This document shows, one piece after another, positions 37,201-44,489 of a stretch of DNA of 64,000 nt; the stretch's first letter is position 1; every line of letters begins with the position of its first letter. The stretch is from Symsagittifera roscoffensis (taxonomy: Eukaryota; Xenacoelomorpha; Acoela; Convolutidae). The notes under the pieces are model-generated. The model was not told the origin of the DNA. It worked only from the letters and a program-made list of their open reading frames with translations, and ran no database searches. The DNA lies in NCBI RefSeq assembly GCF_963678635.1, contig NC_087065.1, forward strand, positions 39,619,430 to 39,683,429. The letters are read 5' to 3'. The position numbers and the translations under genes are program-made.

Positions 37201-38878
37201 TGTTAAAGCTGAGCTCAAGAAATTTGTTGAAAAGCTGAAGTAGTTGTTTTCCACGCAAAATCAGATACAAATATTAATCGGAATGGGTCTAAAGACACAT
37301 CATATAAATGCAATTTCAGTCGTGATTCAAGCCACTTTAAAATTCGGATCATTTTTTTTTCAAAAGCTGTTGTTCAGTTTGCTTATTTTACTGTGATTAG
37401 TTCAGATCTTTTTTCATAACAACCATGAAAACGACACAAATTTGAAAAAAAAATTGTGTGTTTTCTAAGACTGGTCGGAACATTCTGTTCTATTTGCCCA
37501 GTAGCCAGCTATCCTTGTTATAAGTTTGCATTTGTTTCAGGGAAAAGATTATACTTCACAGAAAACCGGTGGAAACAACGCTCTTCCTGTCCTCGACAGA
37601 TTGGCCCAAAATTTAACACTAACATCAATCAGTAGCTTAGAACTACCCGCCTCCTCAAACCCAGCCGCAGCATCAAATCAAGCAGCGAACGCTTCTGCTG
37701 CGATTTCAACCTCAACTCATACTAACACAGCTGTCAATATATCAAACGATATGATGACAACAACACTAACAAATAACAACACATTGACGGCAGCCTCTGC
37801 AGGCTGGACAAAAAACAACAAACCATCACAGATAGCACCGGCCAAGCAACCGCCTTTGTCGCGAAGCGCTGCAACAACAACCAGTCCCAAAAATTTTGTC
37901 AAGCCCTTCAACTATGTCCCGCCAAAAACATCAACGGTTATGTCGGGAGATCAGACGAAAGCAAACAGCGGTATGCCTCAATCGATTTCTGGAGAATTCT
38001 CCAAAGAAGAAGAAGGAGACAACGATAGCGCAGTGTCCTCAATGACCAGCAGTCATCTTGATACTCCCCCGGTGAATTCAGACATATACGATCCAACAAC
38101 GGGAGAGGAACCGCCGCCACTACCGCCAAAACCAGCCTTCATGAAGGGTCACGCTTCACCCGAAAAAACACTGATTGGAATAACTTCAATAACGATGACT
38201 CATGATCCGAACACAGCGGATGAGCAATTAGTGATACGAGGTGACGAGCACGTTTATTCAGAATCGGCTATGGCGAAGTTCCAACGGTCATTGCCAGACT
38301 TAAACAAAAAGAAGTCAAACTTGAAAATCAAAACTATCGAAGAAGAATTTGCTGCTAGTTGTGTGAACTCTAAGAACGTCAGCTTTAACCCGAATGTACG
38401 AGAGCGGACGCGAAGCAGTTCACTGCCAAGAACCAACTCTAATGATGACATTTATGGCGAGTCCTCGGGAGTCGTGGAACCCGAGTATCAGTTCAGAAAA
38501 AGTCACTATAAGTCAAGATCACGTTGCTCACGGAGGCCTCGGAGACACAATTCGTCGCATTACCATCATCACTATAAGCAGCACCACTATAATCACGAGT
38601 ACTGCTCAGATCCTGAGGACTGTACAGTCGGAAGCTCCTCGGAAAGAGGCTTCAGCACCCTACCCTGGGAGTACTATTCGGACAGCTCGAGTAGTACCAG
38701 CAGCTCCAGTGATGATGAAGAAGGAGCTCATGGGTTCATCGGCGGAATCCAGGTACCAGGAAGTCATCAATTTTCAGCGCATTGTGCCGGTGGCACGCTC
38801 GGTGCGATGCACGCTGCGGGACAGAGACACAGACGTCGACACAGACGCAGCAAAAAGAGCAAGTGTAAAATCAGTTAG
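28090..38878 (+). CDS. prickle: Prickle-like planar cell polarity protein, partial gene (3 exons in window)
   Basis: Joining 28090-28276, 33716-34026 and 37541-38878 gives one open frame of 611 residues with matching phases (1/2, then 0/0). Prickle is a cytoplasmic PET-LIM protein that acts with Van Gogh/Vangl at one side of the cell in planar cell polarity. The LIM2 end, LIM3 and a long low-complexity tail ending in a CaaX prenylation box follow the Prickle order. Key matches to the family are [20 protein letters not shown] and LGLPFLPK. The PET domain, LIM1 and the first zinc-binding pair of LIM2 must lie in upstream exons, not recognised in 1-28089. Testin and other PET-LIM proteins lack this CaaX-bearing tail, so Prickle is the best assignment. 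Confidence 0.9.
29352..29884 (+). mobile_element. Full-length dispersed family A element
   Basis: A reference copy of about 530 bases. The start is TTGTTCCGACTTTCGATACG, then GGAATATTTGTGCTCGGG, ACTAGCCATTTTTGACGG, TTCACCTGTGATCATT, AATTAACGCGC, CGCGCTATTAACGCGTAAGC and TATGGCGTGTGG. The right end has AGGCAGTCGGAACATTC and a short hairpin CAGGGCTTCGCCCTG, followed by ATACGAGCAGTCTTGTT. There is no ORF of protein character and no long terminal inverted repeat, so the superfamily is uncertain. Confidence 0.8.
30394..30715 (+). mobile_element. Family B unit, first of a tandem pair
   Basis: Begins GAAACAGACTGCTCGTATC, contains AATCTGGATCGATTTTGTAG in the place of the family B interior, and ends AACCACCCCGAGCATATATA followed by GGCAGAGCAACA. 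The tRNA-like core is poorly kept. Confidence 0.6.
30710..31106 (+). mobile_element. Family B unit with tRNA-like core, second of a tandem pair
   Basis: Begins CAACAAGAATTCCGTATATC with CAGGGCACAGCCCTG (hairpin) and TTCCGATTGCTCCTTAGC. The tRNA-like core at about 30962-31028 has TTAGTCTAGTGACAAGC as A-box-like arm and GAAATCGATCC in place of the B box. The end is ACCCAAAGCAAACATATTCC with a purine-rich tail. Confidence 0.6.
32091..32630 (+). mobile_element. Full-length dispersed family A element
   Basis: Collinear with the copy at 29352-29884. It differs by a short duplication of CATTCAGGGCTTTGC inside the terminal hairpin region near 32581-32605. The copy ends CCTGATACGAGCAGTCTTGTT. Confidence 0.8.
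33238..33325 (-). mobile_element. Family A end fragment
   Basis: The words AACGACTCCGAGCCCAAAT, ATTCCGTCAC and GAGTCCGAACAAT match the left end of family A in reverse orientation. Confidence 0.5.
33716..34026 (+). CDS. prickle: Prickle exon: LIM3 and start of the linker
   Basis: The acceptor is GGTCTCAG and the donor GTTAGT directly after the codons for A-S. The phase joins exactly to the exons on both sides. It encodes [19 protein letters not shown], the zinc-binding [25 protein letters not shown], and then a Gly/Ser/Thr/Asn-rich linker. If the donor is not used, the frame continues only two codons (V, S) to TAA at 34033-34035. Confidence 0.93.
34033..34060 (+). terminator. Candidate intronic stop and poly(A) signals for a short Prickle isoform
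   Basis: The TAA stop reached by reading through the LIM3 exon donor overlaps an AATAAA hexamer (34034-34039). A second AATAAA lies about 15 bases further on. This arrangement would allow a composite terminal exon. Confidence 0.45.
36440..36525 (-). repeat. tRNA-like SINE head
   Basis: On the minus strand the A-box-like TAGGTTGCTGTAAAACTC is followed by the B-box GGAGTTCGATTCC and then AGTCGGGAC. The spacing is tRNA-like but stems do not close well, so a SINE-type repeat is inferred. Confidence 0.45.
36615..36700 (-). repeat. tRNA-like SINE head (family C)
   Basis: On the minus strand GCTGTAGAGGTAACAC precedes TGTGGTTCGAAATCGACC. It is the same layout as the minus-strand tRNA-like segments at 13222 and 59030. 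Confidence 0.5.
37541..38878 (+). CDS. prickle: Prickle terminal exon: low-complexity tail with CaaX box
   Basis: Follows acceptor TTTGTTTCAG in phase 0 and encodes 445 residues to TAG at 38876-38878. Features in order are an Ala/Ser/Thr/Asn-rich segment (37640-37830) and a proline-rich [10 protein letters not shown] (a possible SH3 ligand, about 38110-38140). Next come [10 protein letters not shown], the basic and Ser-rich [14 protein letters not shown], a His/Tyr-rich run (about 38560-38600) and an acidic Ser-rich [14 protein letters not shown]. The exon ends in a strongly basic segment followed by CKIS. Vertebrate Prickle tails have the same order of a Ser/Asp/Glu patch, a Lys/Arg-rich end and CIIS, so CKIS is read as a farnesylation box. 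The long overlapping frame at 38394-38915 is a shadow. Confidence 0.93.
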   Translation, partial: GKDYTSQKTGGNNALPVLDRLAQNLTLTSISSLELPASSNPAAASNQAANASAAISTSTHTNTAVNISNDMMTTTLTNNNTLTAASAGWTKNNKPSQIAPAKQPPLSRSAATTTSPKNFVKPFNYVPPKTSTVMSGDQTKANSGMPQSISGEFSKEEEGDNDSAVSSMTSSHLDTPPVNSDIYDPTTGEEPPPLPPKPAFMKGHASPEKTLIGITSITMTHDPNTADEQLVIRGDEHVYSESAMAKFQRSLPDLNKKKSNLKIKTIEEEFAASCVNSKNVSFNPNVRERTRSSSLPRTNSNDDIYGESSGVVEPEYQFRKSHYKSRSRCSRRPRRHNSSHYHHHYKQHHYNHEYCSDPEDCTVGSSSERGFSTLPWEYYSDSSSSTSSSSDDEEGAHGFIGGIQVPGSHQFSAHCAGGTLGAMHAAGQRHRRRHRRSKKSKCKIS

Positions 38879-39586
38879 CGAATCATCGAAGATTAAATAC
38901 ATATGCCTTACGTGAAGCAGCGCTAGTAGCAAAAACATTTTGGGATATCAGTCTATACAGTATCGATTTGAAAAATCATCACTTTTTCAATATCCCATTT
39001 TTCAATAGTCCACATGATGACAAAGTACGTTAGTTAGGTATAAATTCCAAACTGGATGTGGGTTATGATAATGAGTTTTTGTGAGAAGTGATGCTAATTG
39101 GCTGTCAGATGATTGACTCGTAGTGTCATCGTACTTGTTTATTTCAATGACTGATTGCATACATTAAAAACTCAGGTACTAAATTGCAATGCTGAATTCT
39201 TTTTGCAAAGTGTAAATGACGATTTTATTGATAGCAGTTTATTGATAGACAAATTTGCAATTCAATTCTACCTCTACAAATTGTTTCGAACCATTTTAAC
39301 TCAATTTTTTTTTTCGAACGGCTATCTCTATAGTTCTCCCGCCAAGAATGTTGCAAGCATATTGATTTCCAAAAAAATTCCAAAAATGAAGCTTTTTAAA
39401 TCCAAAAAATAGGTATTTGAAATTTTGTAGTATATATTTTGTTTTAGAGAATGCGTTTGAACTAGGTAAGCAAAACAACAAAAAATTAACTATACTTCAA
39501 AAACGTTGAAGTAACCTTAAAACTTAAGAAAAAAATTCGGGAGGCTAGCATCTCAACAATTTCGTCGTATTTAGTCAGAAAATAAA
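38879..39586 (+). other. Probable Prickle 3' UTR
   Basis: This non-coding stretch follows the Prickle stop. The first AATAAA on the + strand that I see is at 39581-39586, about 700 bases downstream, so the 3' UTR may extend to there. No other evidence was found. Confidence 0.35.
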
Positions 39587-39669
39587 AATATTCAGACCGG
39601 TTTTTCTTGACACTGCTGCAACTTTTCAAAATTTTATAAACTGAAAGAAAAGATCAGCCATGAAAAGGC

Positions 39670-39932
39670 AAAGGCAACCGCGTTGCCTTAATTAAATTAA
39701 GACCATTTATCCACGGGGGAAAGGACCAACACAAGAGCTGTACAGCTCATCACGGCGAACCGCTGTTGTGCCCCTGTTTAAGAACTACATGCTATTTTTT
39801 TGGTTATTTTTCTGGGCTGTGTAGTGTTGCTTCACCCTCAAGCAACGAGCACGGATCATGGTGGGCCTCGAACATCCGACCTTTCGATTGAGAGGCGGAG
39901 ACGTAACCACTTCACCACCGCTCCCTGGTGTA
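39670..39932 (-). repeat. tRNA-derived SINE, distinct from family C
   Basis: On the minus strand it starts with a tRNA-like head: GGGAGCGGTGGTGAAGTGG (A-box region), CTCCGCCTCTCAATCG (anticodon-like arm), then GGATGTTCGAGGCCC (B box). The body continues through TGCTCGTTGCTTGAGG and TGTTGGTCCTTTCCCCC and ends near TTAATTTAATTAAGGC. The layout is that of a complete SINE of about 260 bases. Confidence 0.65.
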
Positions 39933-40100
39933 ACCACTTCCACTTACCTCTATACTAAGTGGAAGTAGCCTTGAAATGATGAGATGAGGTTCAATAATTA
40001 GGCTAGAGGTAGCCTTGAAATGACGAGGTTCAATAATTAGGCTTAGTATAGAGGTAAGTGGAAGTAGCCTTGAAATGACGAGGTTCAATAATTAGGCAAG
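39928..40100. repeat. Nested direct and inverted duplication
   Basis: The unit GTAGCCTTGAAATGACGAGG followed by TTCAATAATTAGGC occurs three times (from about 39966, 40009 and 40066; the first has a small insertion). CCACTTACCTCTATACTAAG at about 39940-39960 is the inverse of TTAGTATAGAGGTAAGTGG at about 40041-40060, so a stem of about 20 bases could form. Confidence 0.7.
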
Positions 40101-40256
40101 TTCGATGTCTAACAAGGCAAAATATATAAACTAATAAAATGTTTTCAATTTCAACAATTTTATTTGTGTTTACCCTCTATTTTCACTTCAAATCATATAA
40201 TGAGAAACACTTGAACATTCAACATAACAAAATTAACTTGAACAGGGCAACATTCT

Positions 40257-41097
40257 ACACAGAGGTGGAGCGGAGCTTCGCATCACTTGCGATACAGCAC
40301 AAGCATAAAAAACAATAGAAGTACAAAAAATCTAAAAATTTTGAAAAAAAAACTAGATCTACTAAAATGTTCGTATGTCTTGATGAGTTTTCAATCTAGG
40401 CGAACATGCTAAGCAAAACATTTGAATTTTAAATTAGCAGCGGAACAAAACTGACGAATTGGAAACGAAGCCAACAATTTTTGAGCAGACACCAGCTGAG
40501 CCGAAACAAGAAATAGATATTGTAAAAAAATGTTCAAGTCCCCTTAAAGCACAATGAACAACACTTACAACTATGATGAACATAGCCAACTGACACTTGG
40601 AAAAGAGAAATGAACACAAGAAAAAACAAAAAAAAAACTAAGTTGTGTTATGAAAAAATCTCATCCTTCGAATTTCGAAGACAAAATAGATGACCTTAAA
40701 CCTCTTTGAATTTCTAGAAAAATTTATAATTAGCTTTTTTTGATAAAATTAACCCAATTTGAGAAAACTGGAGCATTGGGAAAATTTTTATTCCGCTGAG
40801 AAATCCTGATAGTTAAATTCCCTTTTCAAAATTGGAAGTCGATCACGTTTTTCATGATTTTTACACTCGCTAGTGGAATTGACTCTTCTTTTATCAAAGT
40901 AAATGAACTGCACTTCATGAAGAAATCAAAAGTTAGAGCGAGACAAAGTAAATTTTAAAAAACCAAAAAACAAAGCATCGCGACCGATATAAAAGTCTGA
41001 ACTACGTTCATCGATTTAGAAAATTTCCAATGGTCTCGGATTCGAACGCTTCATCCTTCGCGAGATAGCCCGGTGCCTTAGCACCACACTTCTGGAC
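40257..41097 (-). mobile_element. Long tRNA-headed SINE-like element (family C)
   Basis: Read on the minus strand, the element begins near 41097 with a tRNA-like head (GTGTGGTGCTAAGGCACC, then GCGTTCGAATCCGAGACC). It runs through a body shared with 51750-52292 and with 47510-47800, and ends near 40257 with GCGAAGCTCCGCTCCACCTC. The same terminal hairpin-like word occurs at 44924, 51752, 57841 and 62970. No protein is encoded. Its length of about 840 bases may reflect internal insertions. Confidence 0.55.
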
Positions 41098-43840
41098 CCA
41101 CATTTTCATGAAGAATACCTTCATTAATGAAGGAAGCTATCAAATGATTCAGTTAAACTAGTTGTTAAATAGAAAAAAAAATCAAGATTCCAGTTTGTTA
41201 AAGCTTGTTTATTGCAAGCGTAAAATCATCACGGCAAAATAGAGCATGAAAAAATTAAAAAGTTTTGGATTAAATCAAATTCTTATGATTTGATTAAGTA
41301 AATCAACATTCAATAATTAGTTGAAAAGCAAACACAAAGTTTAAGCAAACAGAGTTGGAAAAGGGTTAATGAGCTCAACTAAAAACAAAGGATTTTTTTT
41401 CAACGATCCTTTTCCAATTCTCGAGCTTCGTGGAATACGCTACAGCAACATTGACCTCTTTGAAATCCTGAAAAGCTGTTAGAGTTGTTATTTTTTGACA
41501 AAACTCGACCACTTTGAAAAAAAAATATTTAAAAAAATCATATTTGTGGACAACACATTTTTGATGAAAATCAGTAGCTTTATAGTGACAGTTGCTCATT
41601 TGATTTTGCGTGACTTATCCTCCCTTTAGAAAAACATTTTGGGAATAAAACCCACCAAGATTGAGAATAATTGAACACAAATTTTAACTATTTTTTGTTT
41701 ACACAGCCAATCGAGATGAAGTTAAAAATCGTTGCGTTCATAATCATTTGTTCAAAAAAAAACAAATCCAAAAAATAACCAACAAGCTAACCACCGAGTC
41801 TTTCGCGCACAAGAATTTCCGTTCATCTGCATTAGAAAATCAGCTAATTTGTTGATGCACAGAAACACATTTCTTATTATCAAGAAACTGCTCAACAGTG
41901 ATTTATTTACTTCATCTTCGCATTGGAAGTTATTTTCTGTAAACGTTCGATAGCATTTCTTGTTTTCAATAACAGCTCAATTTGTCAGAAAAAGCCGGAA
42001 GTACTTCTGAAAATCGTCATATAAACCGAGAAAATTGAGCATAGCCATTAGACAGTTCAAAAAGAGTAAATGAACTGGAGAAAACTAAAAAAAACTTGAA
42101 TTTCATACTTCGAATTTCTAAAAATTCATATCATTTCGAAGCGCTTCTCTTTTTCTACAAAAATGTATGATAGACATTTATCTATACCTAGCCATCAGAA
42201 ATTTGGAAAACAGTCAATGAAATCAAGGAGCAGAAAAAAAACAAATGTGTTTATTTAAAACTTCAAAATTCGAAAAGAATAAATGGCCTCAAGGCTCTTC
42301 TTTGAACACTGGATTTATACGAAATTTTTTTTATTGCGCTCGGAAATATGAAAATGTAATTTTTTTTCGAAGTCATTCACGTTTTTCGTCCCCTTTATAA
42401 TTTTGCTGGTCGATAGTGGAGTTTGCCTGCTTCAACAAAAAAATGAACTCAACTCAAAAAGAAATCAAAATCGAAAAGCATAAACTCAGCCTGATCATTT
42501 TTTTAGACGTCTTCCTGGAAAACACTTAAATTCATCACTTATGTAAGAATCTTCACTAAGCTAATTGACTCTGGTTTGAGAAAACTGGAGCAAAAGATAT
42601 TTTTCGCTGTCATTTCTGTTAAAACATTAATTTTCGTAACAAGAGAGGGTTCACGTTCAGATACCATTTACGCTTTCGTTATTTGAGAGCAATCTTTTAT
42701 CTTTTGTTTTAGCAAATGAAATTCAATTGAACTCAAGAAGAAATCAAAAGTCAAACCGAAAAAAATCGAAATCGGCTTGAACAATTCTATGTCTAAAAAA
42801 ACAAACAAAAAAGAATGACGACCTATGAAAGTTGCCTTCACTACCTTTATTGAAACTTAATTAAAAACAACTTTCAAAACAGAAATCGTTCTATTTTTCT
42901 TGAACCATTTGTTTGAACCATCAATCTAAATTGAAGTTGAAAAAATCAAAAGCTGCGAAAAATCAAATTTGACCACAACTTTCCTCTAAAACATTTGAGA
43001 CTTTCATTCAGATAACTAGACAAAAAATAAACCTGACCTAGATAGGCGTCTTCACTAACTTCGCTTCGTTGGCATTTTAAAAGACTGATTATTGTTTTAA
43101 AAAACATGCGGATTTTTTGCCATAGAATTAATCCAGTGTGAGAAAACTGCATCCATGAATGAAGTCTTCAAAACCCGGGAAGCTTAATAATCTAAACTCA
43201 CATTATAAACTTAATCTTTCACGCTATTTTGCGCCATTTGATAATAGAGTCCACAAATGTTTCGCATTTAATACAATTTGAATATTCAAATCTTAAAAAG
43301 ACCGCACCACCTATATAATGGTCTTGACAAAAGTGATCACATTTTCACTAAGTTTTTGTAGGAAAACTTTCACTAAATTTTCGTAAGAATTACGAAGGAA
43401 AGATATACCATCTCAATAAGTTTTTTTACCAGCGCTACATCGTGGGGCTGAAAACCTAACCAAGGCCAGAAATCTTTCGTTCTCTTAGTTGAGGGGCGAC
43501 CAGGTCTTATTGCTAATGCTAAACATATTTCTTTAAGATAATAGAGACTTTGAAAAGGCGTTTGCACTACTCGTGTAAAAAAAAATAGAATTTTAAGTCA
43601 ACGATTATTATAAATCGTCAAAATGTAGCATTCTGCAAAACATATCCCTAAGGAATCAAATGGCAAATGCTTCAAGTGTTTCGTTCTACAATCGGCATGA
43701 AATAATAATTGCTTTGTTCATATAACGCTTTCGATCAACGTGATTCCATGTTGGAGACCGTTTCTTATTTATCTTATCTGCATTTGCGCATCTTATAAAA
43801 AACCAGGATGCAAAAATTAATTAGTTTTTTTTATAACAAA
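41098..43840. other. Spacer between Prickle and nicastrin with family C body fragments
   Basis: No exon was recognised. Diverged pieces of the family C body are visible near 41340-41470, 42050-42130 and 42200-42480 (AGTGGAGTTTGCCTGCTT, AAAAGAAATCAAAA, CTTCGAATTTCTAAAAATTC). The two genes are convergent, with their 3' ends facing this spacer. Confidence 0.5.
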
Positions 43841-43842
43841 CA

Positions 43843-43848
43843 TTTATT
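43843..43848 (-). terminator. Nicastrin poly(A) signal AATAAA
   Basis: AATAAA on the minus strand about 80 bases downstream of the nicastrin stop codon. Its position supports exon 12 as the terminal exon. Confidence 0.65.
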
Positions 43849-43928
43849 GATAGTAAATACTGATTTGTACGTAAAAGGAGCTGGCTAAAAGCTATCAACA
43901 TAGAAGCGCTATGAAATTGAATCAAAAC

Positions 43929-44489
43929 TTACACAGGTACAGAAATTGGGTTTTGATCATTTACAGCAAGAGGTTTGGGCGAGTTCACATTAACGTCAAG
44001 ATGATTCAGTTCATCTCTTGATACACTAGGAGTGCTGTTTGAGTTGGTGTAGGCAGGATTAGTAGCTGGACTTTCTCTCATGCCCAATGTATGTCCTGAT
44101 GGTCCCACGGCTGCTCTACGTCTTGCATCTTCATCACAGCCTGTTTGGTCCAGAGGTTCTGGTGCAAAGACAAACAGCGTGTCTGATTTATACTGAGCAA
44201 AAAATACTGCAGCGTATGACGCAACAGTGAGCATAATTCCAACAGTGAACGCCATAATGTCTATGCTGTTGTCTCCAGTAGTGAACAGTTTGACCGAGAA
44301 CGTTGAGCTCCAGAACGACTCAGTCCATGCAGGGTATTTTCCCGAACGAAGAAGGGACTCGGACAGAAATGCGGGCGACTCGGCGTTGCTGACTGAGACA
44401 GGAGATCGAAAGCAGAGATAATTTGAATCGTCTCCAGTTGAGTTTTCATTCGCTGCAGATTTGTTCGCTATCTTGAAGTAGACGAAAGT
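43929..44489 (-). CDS. NCSTN: Nicastrin exon 12: membrane anchor and long cytoplasmic tail
   Basis: Residues 626-811. The phase-0 acceptor ATTGATTTTAAG, with a branch-like TAACTAAT upstream, gives the best fit to human DLYEYSWV. The exon encodes PAWTESFW, one membrane segment (about residues 702-724, AFTVGIMLTVASYAAVFF) and KSDTLFVFAPEP, matching human KADVLFIAPREP, where human nicastrin ends. Here 69 more residues follow, rich in Asn, Pro and Ser, with NPAY at about 769-772. An alternative upstream acceptor would add a few residues but breaks phase. A GTAAGT overlaps the stop, so a further spliced exon is possible, but a poly(A) signal follows at 43843. Confidence 0.88.
   Translation of the reverse strand, partial: TFVYFKIANKSAANENSTGDDSNYLCFRSPVSVSNAESPAFLSESLLRSGKYPAWTESFWSSTFSVKLFTTGDNSIDIMAFTVGIMLTVASYAAVFFAQYKSDTLFVFAPEPLDQTGCDEDARRRAAVGPSGHTLGMRESPATNPAYTNSNSTPSVSRDELNHLDVNVNSPKPLAVNDQNPISVPV

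Larger units (their letters stand above)
34027..37540. other. Prickle intron before the tail exon
   Basis: A 3.5-kb GT-AG intron (GTTAGT to TGTTTCAG). It contains a CA microsatellite at about 35021-35039, local repeats of a GCCGAAACCTATTAAGCCGA-like unit between 34920 and 35350, two minus-strand tRNA-like repeats and a family A end fragment near 37465-37525 (GACTGGTCGGAACATTC). Confidence 0.65.

Noticed and set aside
38394-38915. 173-codon frame overlapping the Prickle tail exon
   Set aside because: It is an alternative frame of the Prickle exon, which is clearly the coding one by its motifs and CaaX end.
44227-44421. Plus-strand frame opposite nicastrin exon 12
   Set aside because: It is a shadow of the minus-strand exon without independent support.
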